Of a DNA stretch of 64,000 nt, positions 54,979 through 63,693 are shown in pieces; within the stretch, counting starts at the first letter, position 1, and each line of letters begins with the position of its first letter. Under the pieces are notes generated by a model. It saw nothing but the letters and a program-made list of their open reading frames with translations. It had not been told where the DNA came from and did no database searches. Source of the stretch: Methylophilus sp. (lineage in GTDB: Bacteria > Pseudomonadota > Gammaproteobacteria > Burkholderiales > Methylophilaceae). The stretch is from contig NZ_SSGF01000018.1 in NCBI RefSeq assembly GCF_008015755.1, forward strand, positions 1 through 64,000, in the 5' to 3' direction. The position numbers were made by a program, and so were the translations under genes.

Positions 54979-56145
54979 TTATCGCGCTTTAAGATGGTTG
55001 ATCCCCAACCACGCAATATAGGTATAACAGATCACCGGCAATACAAAAGCATGATGCAAGCCAATACGGTCAGCGAGCATGCCTGTCAACAATGGCACTA
55101 CTGCGCCGCCTAAAATAGCTGTTGCCAGCAAACCGGAGCCTTTTTTCTCCTGGCCTGCTTTCAAGCCCTTAATACTCAGAGTGAAAATCGTTGGGAACAT
55201 AATCGAGTTGCACAAGCCTACCAGTACCATGCTGCCAATGGCGATGACACCCACCGTCTGCATTGAAACCAGGAGCAATAATACAGACAGCAGTGCATGT
55301 ACCATGAGCACCTTGGCAGGCGCAAATGCTTTCAAGGTAAAAATACCGATAAAACGGCCTATCATGGCACCGCCCCAATAAAGCGCAATCAAAGGGGCCG
55401 CTTCAGTTTCTGGCACATGCAGGATTTCCATCACATAGTTCACCAGGAAACTACCGATCGCAACTTCAGCGCCTACATAAGCAAAAATACCAATCACGCC
55501 GAATAACAGGCTCTTTTCTTTTAAGACCTCCTGCCAGGTACTTTCATCTGGCGCATTGGTCTCCATGCCAGCCAGGTTCAGGCGCGAAAGCACCAGCGCA
55601 ATCACGATTAATACCATCGCAATCAAGAAGTAAGGATAAACCACGCCCTCGGCATACACTGAGTTGGTTAAGCCTGAAAGAATAAAATAAGCGCCAAAGA
55701 ATGGGGCGATAAAAGTCCCCAGGGAATTGAATGCTTGTGCCATGGTCAGTCGTGAAGACGCTGTCTCTTTAGGCCCAATAATAGAGACACATGGGTTCGC
55801 AGCCACTTGCAGTAGCACAATGCCAGAAGCCAGTACAAACAATGCGCCTAAAAATAACGCATAAGTATGTAAAAGGACGGCCGGGTAAAACAGCAGGCAA
55901 CCAAGTGCCGCCAGCGCAAAGCCAACCACCATGCCTTTTTGATAGCCGATGTTTTCAATCAGCTTGCTAAACGGGATAGAAGTCAGGCCGTAGGCAGCAA
56001 AAAAACAGAACTGAATAAGCGCTGCCTGGCTATAGGTCAGGGCAAATATAGCTTTGAGATATGGCACCAAAATATCGTTTAAACAGGTGATAAACCCCAT
56101 CATAAAAAACAATACGGTCAGTGAGGTGAGTGCTTTTTTATACAT
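54979..56145 (-). CDS. FucP-family sugar MFS transporter
   Basis: An inner-membrane transporter with about 12 helices, 388 residues from the ATG at 56145 (protein MYKKALTSL; the frame extends to 56265 with non-family residues). The opening FFMMGFITCLNDILVPYLKAIF and QFCFFAAYGLTSIPFSKLI match the fucose/glucose/galactose proton symporter family. The substrate is probably a hexose, but methylotrophs of this group often grow poorly on sugars, so its role is open. It is transcribed alone. Confidence 0.85.
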   Translation of the reverse strand: MYKKALTSLTVLFFMMGFITCLNDILVPYLKAIFALTYSQAALIQFCFFAAYGLTSIPFSKLIENIGYQKGMVVGFALAALGCLLFYPAVLLHTYALFLGALFVLASGIVLLQVAANPCVSIIGPKETASSRLTMAQAFNSLGTFIAPFFGAYFILSGLTNSVYAEGVVYPYFLIAMVLIVIALVLSRLNLAGMETNAPDESTWQEVLKEKSLLFGVIGIFAYVGAEVAIGSFLVNYVMEILHVPETEAAPLIALYWGGAMIGRFIGIFTLKAFAPAKVLMVHALLSVLLLLVSMQTVGVIAIGSMVLVGLCNSIMFPTIFTLSIKGLKAGQEKKGSGLLATAILGGAVVPLLTGMLADRIGLHHAFVLPVICYTYIAWLGINHLKAR

Positions 56146-56406
56146 ACGGTCTTTCAATAGCAATAAGCGGGTAACTACACCATAAATAGGCAGGCTTTGG
56201 AAGCTGCTTTTATCGCAACCAGGCGTTTTGGCGATGAATACCAGACGCCATTCAACCCCAAACACAAAAATGAAGGCTCAAAATTTAACGCAGATCAAAT
56301 GGATTGCCGATTAAGGCTTGACGCTGGACGTCGCTCGCTCTTAATATCACTTTACAGCGACCACAAGTCGACGCTTTCACTCACCTCTACACCAAGGAGA
56401 CATAGT

Positions 56407-56691
56407 ATGGCATCTAGTAAAACTTCCGACGCATCCCCTAAAAAAGTGACCACAGCAAAGAAAGCCGCCGCGCCCAAAATTGCCCCAAAAAAAACTGCGT
56501 CAGAAAAAGCTGCCAAGCCAGCCACTTCACGTAAAAAAACAGCCAAAACAGCCATTGTGACCAGTGAAGAGCGCTACAAAATGATTGAAGTAGCGGCCTA
56601 TTACATTGCGGAGAAAAAAGGCTTTGGTCACAACCATCTAGACTACTGGCTAGAAGCTGAACAAGAGATTAATGCCAAATTGAATGCCTGA
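56407..56691 (+). CDS. DUF2934 protein with lysine/alanine-rich tail
   Basis: A 94-residue protein with two parts. Residues about 1-50 are rich in Lys, Ala, Thr and Ser, with AAKP/KKTA-type repeats resembling bacterial histone H1-like tails. Residues about 52-94 are a DUF2934 module (RYKMIEVAAYYIAEKKG, LDYWLEAEQEI). The start at 56407 is fixed by AAGGAGACA just upstream. The basic tail suggests DNA or polyanion binding; the function is not known. It ends 3 bases from the convergent protease gene. Confidence 0.8.
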   Translation: MASSKTSDASPKKVTTAKKAAAPKIAPKKTASEKAAKPATSRKKTAKTAIVTSEERYKMIEVAAYYIAEKKGFGHNHLDYWLEAEQEINAKLNA

Positions 56692-56694
56692 AGA

Positions 56695-57732
56695 CTATTC
56701 CGGCTGACTCAGACGTGGAATGCGCGGTGCCGACGTGAACTGAATATCGGCACCGCTATGTTGCGCGTATTGTAAAAATCCCAGCACCTCAGGATGGCTT
56801 AAACGTAACCCATAGGCAACATAGGGGTACTCCGACAGCGGCACCTGTTTCTGAAAAAACGGCCAGTTGGCGCTTGGGTTATAAAAACGCTCGACCAGGC
56901 TGGTGATCGCCAGTAACTCATACTGCCCCAAGTCATTCAGCACCAGCCAGGGGCCGCCTGAATCGCCGACGGTAGGCATGGGCATGGTGTGGTCATATTG
57001 ATCCATGTCGTTCAAACGGTTCACCGCCAGCAATGCTTTTTCAGCGTGCACCAACTCCTGCGTATAGGCAAACTGGGTTTGCGCTTGCAGGTGTAACATT
57101 TCATCCATGTCACGATAGGCTTTAGGCAAAACCTGATAAAAGTCTGATAAATCACGCACGGGTTTTCGTTCACCACAACGCGGGTGCCGAGTATCCGCTT
57201 CACCATAGCCGCGCCCATAGCCGCAAATCATGATGAGCTCGGGTAAATAATCGCCCAGGCGGATGCGTAAAGGCTGTATCAGACTATGCACTTTGGCGTC
57301 AAACACCAGTACCGCAATATCTTGCGTCAGGTCTTCGGCAACCACGTTAAATGGCCGATAAAACGCCTGTTTGAGCTCAACCTGCTCCATGCCCAACAGC
57401 TCGGGCTGAGCAATACCAAGCATGGGCAATCCCAGCGGGCCCGTCAACCGTACCTCTTTCAGGCAATGCGCCGCGGTAATTAAAGTAAGTGGCTTGAGGC
57501 CAACAATCGCCGCGCTGCAAATCGAGTCGTAATACTCCCACTTTTCAACCGACTGCAAAAAATGTGCGTGCTGCACATTTAACTTCACGGTAGAAATCGC
57601 CATGCCCGGAAATGTTAGGCCGTGAATAATAGCCTGGCTGGAATGCCCCAAGATAAGCCCAAGCGCAAGCCCCAGAGAAGCCAACAGTACAGGCAACACG
57701 CGCCTGAATAAAGCCAACCTCAACCGCCGCAT
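56695..57732 (-). CDS. Trypsin-like serine protease (S1 family)
   Basis: A membrane-anchored or secreted protease with an N-terminal hydrophobic helix (about 13-30). The catalytic triad is present: His in TAAHC, Asp in QDIAVL and Ser in GDSGGPW (about residues 89, 138 and 258 from the ATG at 57732; a GTG lies 6 bases upstream). At about 345 residues it is a single-domain S1 peptidase without PDZ domains. It lies a few bases after the small secreted gene at 57745 and may be co-transcribed with it. The substrate is unknown. Confidence 0.85.
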   Translation of the reverse strand: MRRLRLALFRRVLPVLLASLGLALGLILGHSSQAIIHGLTFPGMAISTVKLNVQHAHFLQSVEKWEYYDSICSAAIVGLKPLTLITAAHCLKEVRLTGPLGLPMLGIAQPELLGMEQVELKQAFYRPFNVVAEDLTQDIAVLVFDAKVHSLIQPLRIRLGDYLPELIMICGYGRGYGEADTRHPRCGERKPVRDLSDFYQVLPKAYRDMDEMLHLQAQTQFAYTQELVHAEKALLAVNRLNDMDQYDHTMPMPTVGDSGGPWLVLNDLGQYELLAITSLVERFYNPSANWPFFQKQVPLSEYPYVAYGLRLSHPEVLGFLQYAQHSGADIQFTSAPRIPRLSQPE

Positions 57733-57744
57733 AGGCACTACCTG

Positions 57745-58221
57745 TTAAGGCAAGCCTCTGCTGGCGTTGTTTTTCAACTCAACGGGGCCGAAACAGCTTT
57801 CTAGCGAAGGATCATCATTATCACAAACAATAAAACTGCTGCCATCTGGTTTAAACAGCAAAAAACTGGTCTGTTCGCTACCGATTTCAGCGCGTTGCTG
57901 GGTACAGTCTGCCGCCTTGTTACTCAGGGTGACTCGGTGATTCAGTTTGAAAAAGCCTTGTGCATCAGGCTGCGGCGTGACGTCATAGTGCTCCTCCAGT
58001 TGCTCATCACCACTGGTCAATACCGCGGAGCCATCTTCTTTAAACCAATAGGTTTCCAGGCAACCGCTTTCCGGCACACGAGACTCCCAATACCCAATGA
58101 CGGGATGCTTGAGTGAGCGTGGATCAGCTTCGGCGACCACCTGCATGCTCGCCAGCAAGCTATAACAGGCAAACAATAATGTCAAAAAGGTACATGTTTG
58201 ATGCTTGTGCTGATAACGCAT
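57745..58221 (-). CDS. Hypothetical secreted protein
   Basis: A 158-residue protein with a signal peptide (about 1-30, ending VVAEA), not assigned to a family. The start at 58221 is supported by GGGGG 5 bases upstream; the open frame goes on to 58314. The mature part contains four spaced cysteines and looks beta-rich (VIGYWESRVPESGCLETYWF, GSAVLTSGDEQL, SSFIVCDND), somewhat like lipocalin-type small periplasmic proteins. It immediately precedes the S1 protease gene and could be its partner or inhibitor; that is speculation. Confidence 0.7.
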   Translation of the reverse strand: MRYQHKHQTCTFLTLLFACYSLLASMQVVAEADPRSLKHPVIGYWESRVPESGCLETYWFKEDGSAVLTSGDEQLEEHYDVTPQPDAQGFFKLNHRVTLSNKAADCTQQRAEIGSEQTSFLLFKPDGSSFIVCDNDDPSLESCFGPVELKNNASRGLP

Positions 58222-58365
58222 TGCAACCCCCATATTGGCATGATGAAAAGCAGTCACTTTATTGTTAGGCAAAACGCAAGCGCTACCCAGTGAATGATTC
58301 CTGATAAACCACACCAGATTTCCCTGCCGTGTTGCTCACAGCAATAGCACCCTAATCAACAGGCA

Positions 58366-58395
58366 ATAAAAAACCCCGGACAGGTCCGGGGTTTT
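58366..58395 (-). terminator. Terminator after efp
   Basis: Arms AAAACCCCGGA / TCCGGGGTTTT (58370-58380 and 58385-58395) with a 4-nt loop, followed on the minus strand by a U-rich tract (A-run 58368-58373). Confidence 0.9.
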
Positions 58396-58411
58396 GAGCG
58401 AATCAGCGCGA

Positions 58412-58972
58412 TTACTTCATCACACGGTTACGGTATTCACCAGTACGTGTGTCGATCTCGATCTTGTCGCCCTGGCTCACAAAGAGTGGCACTGGGATCT
58501 CAAAACCGGTCGCGATTTTGGCTGGTTTCATCACTTTACCGGAAGTATCACCCTTAACAGCAGGCTCGGTGTAAGTGATTTCACGCACCACGGTAGTTGG
58601 CAATTCGATAGAAATCGCTTTGCCTTCATAAAAACGCACTTCACATGGCATACCATCTTCCAGGTATGGCAGCGCGTCTTCCATAAACTCGGCATCCACG
58701 TCATATTGGTTGTACTCAGCATCCATAAATACGTAGGTAGGATCAGCAAAGTAAGAGTAAGTCACTTCTTTCTTTTCCAATACGATCACATCAAACTTGT
58801 CTTGCGCAGCATAAACGTTCTCGCTTGGTGCTTCTGTCAGCAAGTTTTTCATTTTCATTTTAACCACTGCAGAGTTACGGCCAGATTTGTTGTATTCGGT
58901 TTTTACAATAACCATCGGGTCATTGCCAATCATCACTACGTTGCCAACGCGGAGGTCTTGAGCGATTTTCAT
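58412..58972 (-). CDS. efp: Elongation factor P
   Basis: Rescues ribosomes stalled at polyproline stretches. The 186 residues form the three beta-barrel domains. The tip of the modified loop carries Arg32 (KSGRNSA) rather than the Lys34 of E. coli EF-P, placing it in the class that is rhamnosylated on arginine by EarP. The earP gene lies 42 bases upstream on the same strand, in agreement with this. Confidence 0.97.
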   Translation of the reverse strand: MKIAQDLRVGNVVMIGNDPMVIVKTEYNKSGRNSAVVKMKMKNLLTEAPSENVYAAQDKFDVIVLEKKEVTYSYFADPTYVFMDAEYNQYDVDAEFMEDALPYLEDGMPCEVRFYEGKAISIELPTTVVREITYTEPAVKGDTSGKVMKPAKIATGFEIPVPLFVSQGDKIEIDTRTGEYRNRVMK

Positions 58973-59014
58973 AAATTAAGCCTTAATGTGTATGCGGGAT
59001 TTGAAAGCGCAGAA

Positions 59015-60118
59015 TTATACCCGATGTGTACGACATTTCTCAATGAAAATCACCAAGTTAGTCGCCAAATCATGCTGCTGTGACTGGCTGACTTTAAAGG
59101 CGCTGGCGTGCAAGGCGAACTGCGGCAAAGCGGTTAATAACGCCTGCCAGTGCTGTGCCTGCCACGCCCCTTGTGCCCACGCCAGCATGGCGTTGTGGAT
59201 GACATCAGACAATCCAGCATCGGCCGCCAACAGGTAATGCGCCATAAAGGCGTTGAGTTTCAGCAAGTGGGCGTCTTCGCTCTGCTGATAAGGCAGCCAA
59301 ATCATGGGCTTGCCCGCCCATAAAGCGCGTATCCAGCTATCTTCGCCACGTACAAAATTCAAGTCACATAAACACAGCAAGCGGTCGTAATCGGTTTGCG
59401 ATAAAAACGGGATCACCAAAAACTCGCATTGTTGGCGCTGCAGACGGTCACCAACCTGCAACACAGGCGTATCAAGTGCCTTGGCCAATAATGGCGCAAC
59501 CGTGTGCGGCACGAATACTCGCACCGGCACCGCCGAGGCTTGCAGGCTATCCACCAAAGCCGCCAATGGTGCATGGGCATAGCAAAATAAGGATAGCGTG
59601 AGCCTGCCAGGCGCTGCTGTCAGACCTAAATCAGACCAACGTGCCTGCGCTTGCAACGCTGGCAAACTGGCTTCGCGCAGCAAACCGCCGGTGCCTGATG
59701 TAAACCCGGGGTAAAAGAAATGACGCAGCAGGCCGTTGGCTTGCGGCGAAGGCTGCGCATGAAAGCTCTCCACCCAGCGCTCTGCTGATAAATAATCGAC
59801 ATTGACCCAAAGAGATGCCTGCTTGCGCATCTGCTGTTGATAGGCTTCTGGCAAGCCGCAGCTAAAGGTTTCAATCACCACCGGTACCGCTTCCGAAAAA
59901 TCGGTGTTTTCTGCCCAGTGTTGTAACTGAATATGCGCATGCCCTGCCCCGGCAAACTGTTGCGCCAGCGCCAGATCATCCACCCACAACCGTATATGAA
60001 TGCCGTGTTCTGCAGCCAATTGGTGTGCCAAGCGCCAGCTCACACCAATATCGCCAAAATTATCGACCACCTTGCAGAATAGATCCCACGTCTGGGTGGT
60101 TTGGGGTTGAAAACTCAT
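59015..60118 (-). CDS. earP: EF-P arginine rhamnosyltransferase EarP
   Basis: Transfers rhamnose from dTDP-rhamnose to Arg32 of EF-P. From the ATG at 60118 (MSFQPQT) it has 367 residues; the frame extends 18 bases further. Family features include DLFCKVVDNFGDIGVSWRLA near the start, the central HFFYPGFTSGTGGLLRE and the NFVRGEDSWIRALWAGKP-type donor-binding segment. It is directly upstream of efp, and the pair is probably one transcript. Confidence 0.95.
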   Translation of the reverse strand: MSFQPQTTQTWDLFCKVVDNFGDIGVSWRLAHQLAAEHGIHIRLWVDDLALAQQFAGAGHAHIQLQHWAENTDFSEAVPVVIETFSCGLPEAYQQQMRKQASLWVNVDYLSAERWVESFHAQPSPQANGLLRHFFYPGFTSGTGGLLREASLPALQAQARWSDLGLTAAPGRLTLSLFCYAHAPLAALVDSLQASAVPVRVFVPHTVAPLLAKALDTPVLQVGDRLQRQQCEFLVIPFLSQTDYDRLLCLCDLNFVRGEDSWIRALWAGKPMIWLPYQQSEDAHLLKLNAFMAHYLLAADAGLSDVIHNAMLAWAQGAWQAQHWQALLTALPQFALHASAFKVSQSQQHDLATNLVIFIEKCRTHRV

Positions 60119-60278
60119 GTGACCAGGCAACAACAATAAGGACTAAATGGCCGATTGTAACTTAAAACCACCCTGGCTAAAGTCAGGCTGCTTCGCAGCG
60201 GCAACTTGCCAACCAAGATTGAGAAAGCGCCTGGCAAACGCAGTGCTGATGATGGGGCTGAAATATACTGTAGAGGCG

Positions 60279-60302
60279 AAAAAGCTGTCAGTAAGACTGA
60301 CA
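60279..60302 (-). terminator. Probable terminator after exonuclease gene
   Basis: Stem TGTCAGT / ACTGACA (60286-60292 and 60296-60302) with a 3-nt loop. On the minus strand it is followed by GCTTTTTC. It lies about 65 bases past the exonuclease stop. The rest of 60119-60365 shows no feature. Confidence 0.6.
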
Positions 60303-60365
60303 AAAAAGCGCTTTTTGCGCGATGAAGGGGCTTGGTTTATGCGGCAACCAGATTTTTTATCAGGG

Positions 60366-60869
60366 TTACTCAGTCAGCGCAGTCGCCATTTCAGCAGTTT
60401 TTAACCAGGTCAGTTGTAATACTTTGGCATCGGTAGACGCTCTATGCTGTTGTAAGGCGAGGCTTTCACGCAACGCCTGCTTGGTCTCGTGCCACATCGC
60501 CTGTTGCTCTGGGCTTAAGGTCACACTTAAATCTTCCAGCTTAAAACGTGGACTCATCACTGCGGCCTCGAACAAGCTATGCAACCAGACAAAGTCTTGG
60601 TACCAGCCATCGGTATATACGGTTTGCCCGGCAAAGACCTGGTTGAGGTGGATTGCAATTTCTTTTGCCGTTTGACCGTGCGCCTCTAAAGACTGACGCG
60701 ACTGCTGATGCAGCTTTTCGGCTTCTTTATCCCAATGCAGCCAGTCAGCATGCGGTTGTACCTGCGCGCTCCAGACGTCGCCTTTGCTATCGACGTAACC
60801 AATCTCGACCGGGTAACTACCCACGCCGAAACCGGATGCTTCAATATCTACTATGACTGGTGGCACCAT
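60366..60869 (-). CDS. DEDDh 3'-5' exonuclease-like protein
   Basis: A 167-residue RNase T/DnaQ-fold protein. The exonuclease motifs are Exo I (VDIEASGFG, Asp8 and Glu10), Exo II (YTDGWYQD) and Exo III (HRASTDA, the His and Asp pair). The start at 60869 was chosen over a GTG two codons upstream. It is too short for extra domains. It may degrade RNA or single-stranded DNA ends; relatives are poorly characterised. It is transcribed alone, with its own terminator. Confidence 0.85.
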   Translation of the reverse strand: MVPPVIVDIEASGFGVGSYPVEIGYVDSKGDVWSAQVQPHADWLHWDKEAEKLHQQSRQSLEAHGQTAKEIAIHLNQVFAGQTVYTDGWYQDFVWLHSLFEAAVMSPRFKLEDLSVTLSPEQQAMWHETKQALRESLALQQHRASTDAKVLQLTWLKTAEMATALTE

Positions 60870-61070
60870 GAACACTAACCTGTATGTATCTCTCTATTGT
60901 CTATGACAGAATATGACTGACGCTTATCTATCTATTCAACGGCATAAATATAATTTGCTTTAATCAACCATGAGATTATACGCAATTAGGCCGTGTTGAG
61001 GACTGAACTTCCATCAACCCTGGTGGACAAACAAAAGCAACACATGTTTACTTAAATTAGGGAGAAAAGA

Positions 61071-61736
61071 ATGCATAAAATCATCACAGTCTCAGTGTTA
61101 ACGGCGGCGATAGGCTTGTCCGGCTGCGCCAACATGAGCGAAACCCAGAAAGGCACGGCGAAAGGCGCCGGCATAGGTGCTGCGGCTGGCGGCGTTATTG
61201 GCGCGGTGGCTGGTGGCGGTAAAGGTGCAGTGATTGGTGCGGCCGTAGGCGCTGGTGCCGGTGCAATTGCAGGCAATATCTGGTCTAAAAAAATGGAAGC
61301 GCAGAAACAGGAAATGGAACAGGCAACTGCTGGCACCGGCGTCGCCGTGACCAAAACAGAAAACAATCAGCTCAAGTTAGAAATCCCGAGTGATATTTCG
61401 TTTGATAAAGGCAAAGCCAATATCAAATCCAATCTACGCCCTATCCTGGATAAATTTGCCACTGGCTTGCAAAATAACCCAGCGGCACGCGTCAATATCG
61501 TCGGCCACACCGATAGTAGCGGCTCAGACGCTGTCAATGATCCATTGTCCGTGAATCGTGCAGCCAGTGCGCGTAATTACCTGACCGAGCGCGGCGTGGC
61601 CTTTACCCGCATCACCATTGATGGCCGCGGCTCACATGAGCCCATCGCCGCTAATGATACAGAGGCTAACCGTGCCAAAAACCGTCGCGTAGAGATTTTT
61701 GTGGCTGAGCCTGAACCGCAGGCAGCGCCTAAATAA
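61071..61736 (+). CDS. OmpA-family lipoprotein, YiaD-like
   Basis: A 221-residue outer-membrane lipoprotein. The lipobox LSGC places the lipidated cysteine at residue 19. A glycine-zipper region (about 28-72, repeated GAGIGAAAGG-type text) suggests a membrane-inserted hairpin. The C-terminal OmpA domain (about 105-213) has NIVGHTDSSGSD and NRAKNRRVEIFV for peptidoglycan binding. A strong ribosome binding site (TTAGGGAGAA) precedes the ATG. It is single and ends in a terminator. Confidence 0.93.
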   Translation: MHKIITVSVLTAAIGLSGCANMSETQKGTAKGAGIGAAAGGVIGAVAGGGKGAVIGAAVGAGAGAIAGNIWSKKMEAQKQEMEQATAGTGVAVTKTENNQLKLEIPSDISFDKGKANIKSNLRPILDKFATGLQNNPAARVNIVGHTDSSGSDAVNDPLSVNRAASARNYLTERGVAFTRITIDGRGSHEPIAANDTEANRAKNRRVEIFVAEPEPQAAPK

Positions 61737-61753
61737 GCGTTAAGCCATCATAG

Positions 61754-61782
61754 AAAAAGCCGACGATTCAGTCGGCTTTTTT
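61754..61782 (+). terminator. Terminator after OmpA-like lipoprotein gene
   Basis: Stem AGCCGAC / GTCGGCT (61758-61764 and 61771-61777) with a 6-nt loop and a T-run to 61782. The A-run at 61754-61758 also allows use by the convergent metal operon. Confidence 0.88.
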
Positions 61783-61794
61783 CATAACGCAATG

Positions 61795-62184
61795 CTAAAT
61801 AAACAACGGTGCCACAAAGGCAAAAAAAGCACCTACCAGAAAAATAAGCACCGAGAACCAGTAAATCCACACACTTTGGCGCCGCGTTTTAGTGCATAAC
61901 GCCGCTAACTGTGGGTCGGTCGGGCAAGGCAATAACCGCGCCCGCCATTGCATCCAGCCCGCGATGAGCAGCATCGCTGCGGCCAAGCCAAATACTAAAG
62001 GCTTATGCTCGCTGATCCAGATCAATTGCGGAAAATGGCTGATCAGGCTGGTCAACATCGCTACTGAGCCAATCGCCACCAGCGTGGCGGGTAAGGCGCA
62101 GCAAATCAGCGTCGAACCGCTGGTGAATAGCGAGAGCAAATTCAGCCGTCGGCTGGCTTGCAGAGGATTGATGTCTGCCGCCAT
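61795..62184 (-). CDS. MerT-like inner-membrane protein
   Basis: A 129-residue membrane protein with about three to four helices. The first helix carries a Cys pair in TLICCALPATLVAIGS, as in mercuric transporter MerT and related metal permeases. It starts within the end of the upstream heavy-metal-domain gene (TGATG overlap), so the two are coupled. Mercury is not implied: no merR, merA or merP-type neighbours with a reductase are present, and copper is at least as likely. Confidence 0.75.
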   Translation of the reverse strand: MAADINPLQASRRLNLLSLFTSGSTLICCALPATLVAIGSVAMLTSLISHFPQLIWISEHKPLVFGLAAAMLLIAGWMQWRARLLPCPTDPQLAALCTKTRRQSVWIYWFSVLIFLVGAFFAFVAPLFI

Positions 62185-62525
62185 CACTTGCTGCCTGCTT
62201 TCTCGGCCTTGGCCACCTCTGCCTGGATCGCCTCTACGGTCTGGTTCACGCGCTCCAGCTTGCCCACCGAGTAACCGGCATCTTGGATCACTTTGCTAAA
62301 TGCCTCATTCGACACCTCCTGGCCGTCTTTCAACTGCAAGGCCACCACGCGGCTCTTGAGGTCAACAAAAGCCACCTGCTTTTGCGGCAAGGCATTAAGT
62401 TTTTTCTCTATGCCTTTGGCACAAAACGCACACACCATGCCGTTCACTTCGGCCTTAATCGTCGTTACGGCAAAGGCCGCAGGGGTCATGGCAGACAACA
62501 TCAAAGTCACTAATAATTTTTTCAT
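62184..62525 (-). CDS. Periplasmic heavy-metal-associated domain protein
   Basis: A 113-residue protein with a signal peptide (about 1-19) and an HMA (MerP/CopZ-like) domain (about 22-90). The metal site is NGMVCAFCAKGIEKKL, with Cys32 and Cys35 in a CxxC arrangement. A lysine- and glutamate-rich C-terminal tail follows. It sits between an outer-membrane protein gene and the MerT-like gene and probably passes a soft metal ion to the latter. Confidence 0.85.
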   Translation of the reverse strand: MKKLLVTLMLSAMTPAAFAVTTIKAEVNGMVCAFCAKGIEKKLNALPQKQVAFVDLKSRVVALQLKDGQEVSNEAFSKVIQDAGYSVGKLERVNQTVEAIQAEVAKAEKAGSK

Positions 62526-62551
62526 TGCAATATCCTTTAAAAGTTAATTGG

Positions 62552-63205
62552 TTAAAACACAAACATGGCATTCAGGCGCGGCGCAAAGCCCTCGCCTTGC
62601 CAGGGGTTGGTGACACCAAATTCCAGAAAGTAATTTTTGTTGATCAAGCGCAACGCCGGGGTGATTTGCAAGCCAGGATCGTTGTTACGCATGGTTTTGG
62701 CTTCAATCACAAACCACGGCTGCGTCTGGTTAAAACCGGTTTCATAAAACGAAAACCCGGCCTGCACCGCAGCAGTGTCGTAGTTCATATTGGGCGCACG
62801 GATCATGCGGGCTTTGGCCAAGAAATACAGCCGCGTGGATTCCATATCGAACTGCAAGCTGGGCGTATAGGCAAAGCCATCATACTGGCCACGCGCTTCG
62901 CCCACGCTACCGTTGAACCAGACATTGGCTTGCGTCGATGGCAGGTTCCAGCGCTTGATGAGGCCGGTGTAATTGATGCCGGAAATGGTCGTCGCCTGCT
63001 CGCCTTTACCCGACATACGCATCTGCTCAACGCCGATGGCATGCCCAAACGCGGGCGAGTAGTTCAACATCCATTCCTGGTTATAGCGACCGATTTCGGT
63101 CATGAGCATGGCACTATCTTCAAAGCCCATGAGTGCCGCCGCGTGGGCAGGCGTTAACTGGGAGAGAAGTACGACACCAAGCGCAACATGATGTTGCTTA
63201 AACAT
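62552..63205 (-). CDS. Predicted outer-membrane protein of metal operon
   Basis: A 217-residue protein with a signal peptide (about 1-23, ending AHA) and alternating beta-strand text ending in Phe (LNAMFVF), as in outer-membrane barrels. The N-terminal FEDSAMLMTEIGRYNQEWMLNYSPAFGHAIGVEQMRM segment contains several Met and His residues that could bind copper. I do not know a named family. It is second in a four-gene metal-handling operon. Confidence 0.7.
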   Translation of the reverse strand: MFKQHHVALGVVLLSQLTPAHAAALMGFEDSAMLMTEIGRYNQEWMLNYSPAFGHAIGVEQMRMSGKGEQATTISGINYTGLIKRWNLPSTQANVWFNGSVGEARGQYDGFAYTPSLQFDMESTRLYFLAKARMIRAPNMNYDTAAVQAGFSFYETGFNQTQPWFVIEAKTMRNNDPGLQITPALRLINKNYFLEFGVTNPWQGEGFAPRLNAMFVF

Positions 63206-63257
63206 AAAGCCTCCATATTCAATCTAACAAAACGTGTGGACGGACTTGTCCTGAGTG

Positions 63258-63632
63258 TTAGCTGAATATGGGTGGTTTGATAGCAGGAGGGTAAGTTTGA
63301 GAGTGCACAGGGTCGGCCGCAAACAAGGGGGCAGCGCTAGACTGTGCAATGATAGAAACGCCTGGAAACGCGTCTAAATGGGCGACGCCAGTGGTGACCA
63401 TGCAAAAACCACAGACCGTGCAGTGATGCTTGGCGGTCGTTGGATGGTCGCTAGCATGATGCATGCCTTGATGCTCATCCGCCATGTCATGACAAGGCAT
63501 CTCGTCCTGCTGTGCCTGCGCGGTGATACTAACTGGGTGCTCTGCGAGTGCCATTTGCAATGACATGACGTTGGCGGCCATGACAAAACATGGCAACCAG
63601 CAAATCAAAAATAAGCAAACGCGTTTTCGCAT
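63258..63632 (-). CDS. Small secreted Cys/His-rich protein, DUF2946-like
   Basis: A 124-residue protein with an N-terminal signal or anchor (about 1-19). The middle is rich in metal-binding residues: MPCHDMADEHQGMHHASDH, then HHCTVCGFCM. Its CH and HCxxCxxC pattern resembles DUF2946 proteins seen beside copper genes. It is the first gene of the minus-strand operon that continues with an outer-membrane protein, an HMA protein and a MerT-like permease. Confidence 0.65.
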   Translation of the reverse strand: MRKRVCLFLICWLPCFVMAANVMSLQMALAEHPVSITAQAQQDEMPCHDMADEHQGMHHASDHPTTAKHHCTVCGFCMVTTGVAHLDAFPGVSIIAQSSAAPLFAADPVHSQTYPPAIKPPIFS

Positions 63633-63693
63633 ATATGGCTAAGATAAGGCTAGCAAGTCATTAGTTCAAGTCCCGCGCGCATTTAATGTCGTG

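Noticed and set aside
61795..62525. Mercury resistance operon
   Set aside because: The MerT-like and HMA proteins lack accompanying merA and merR, so mercury specificity is not supported.
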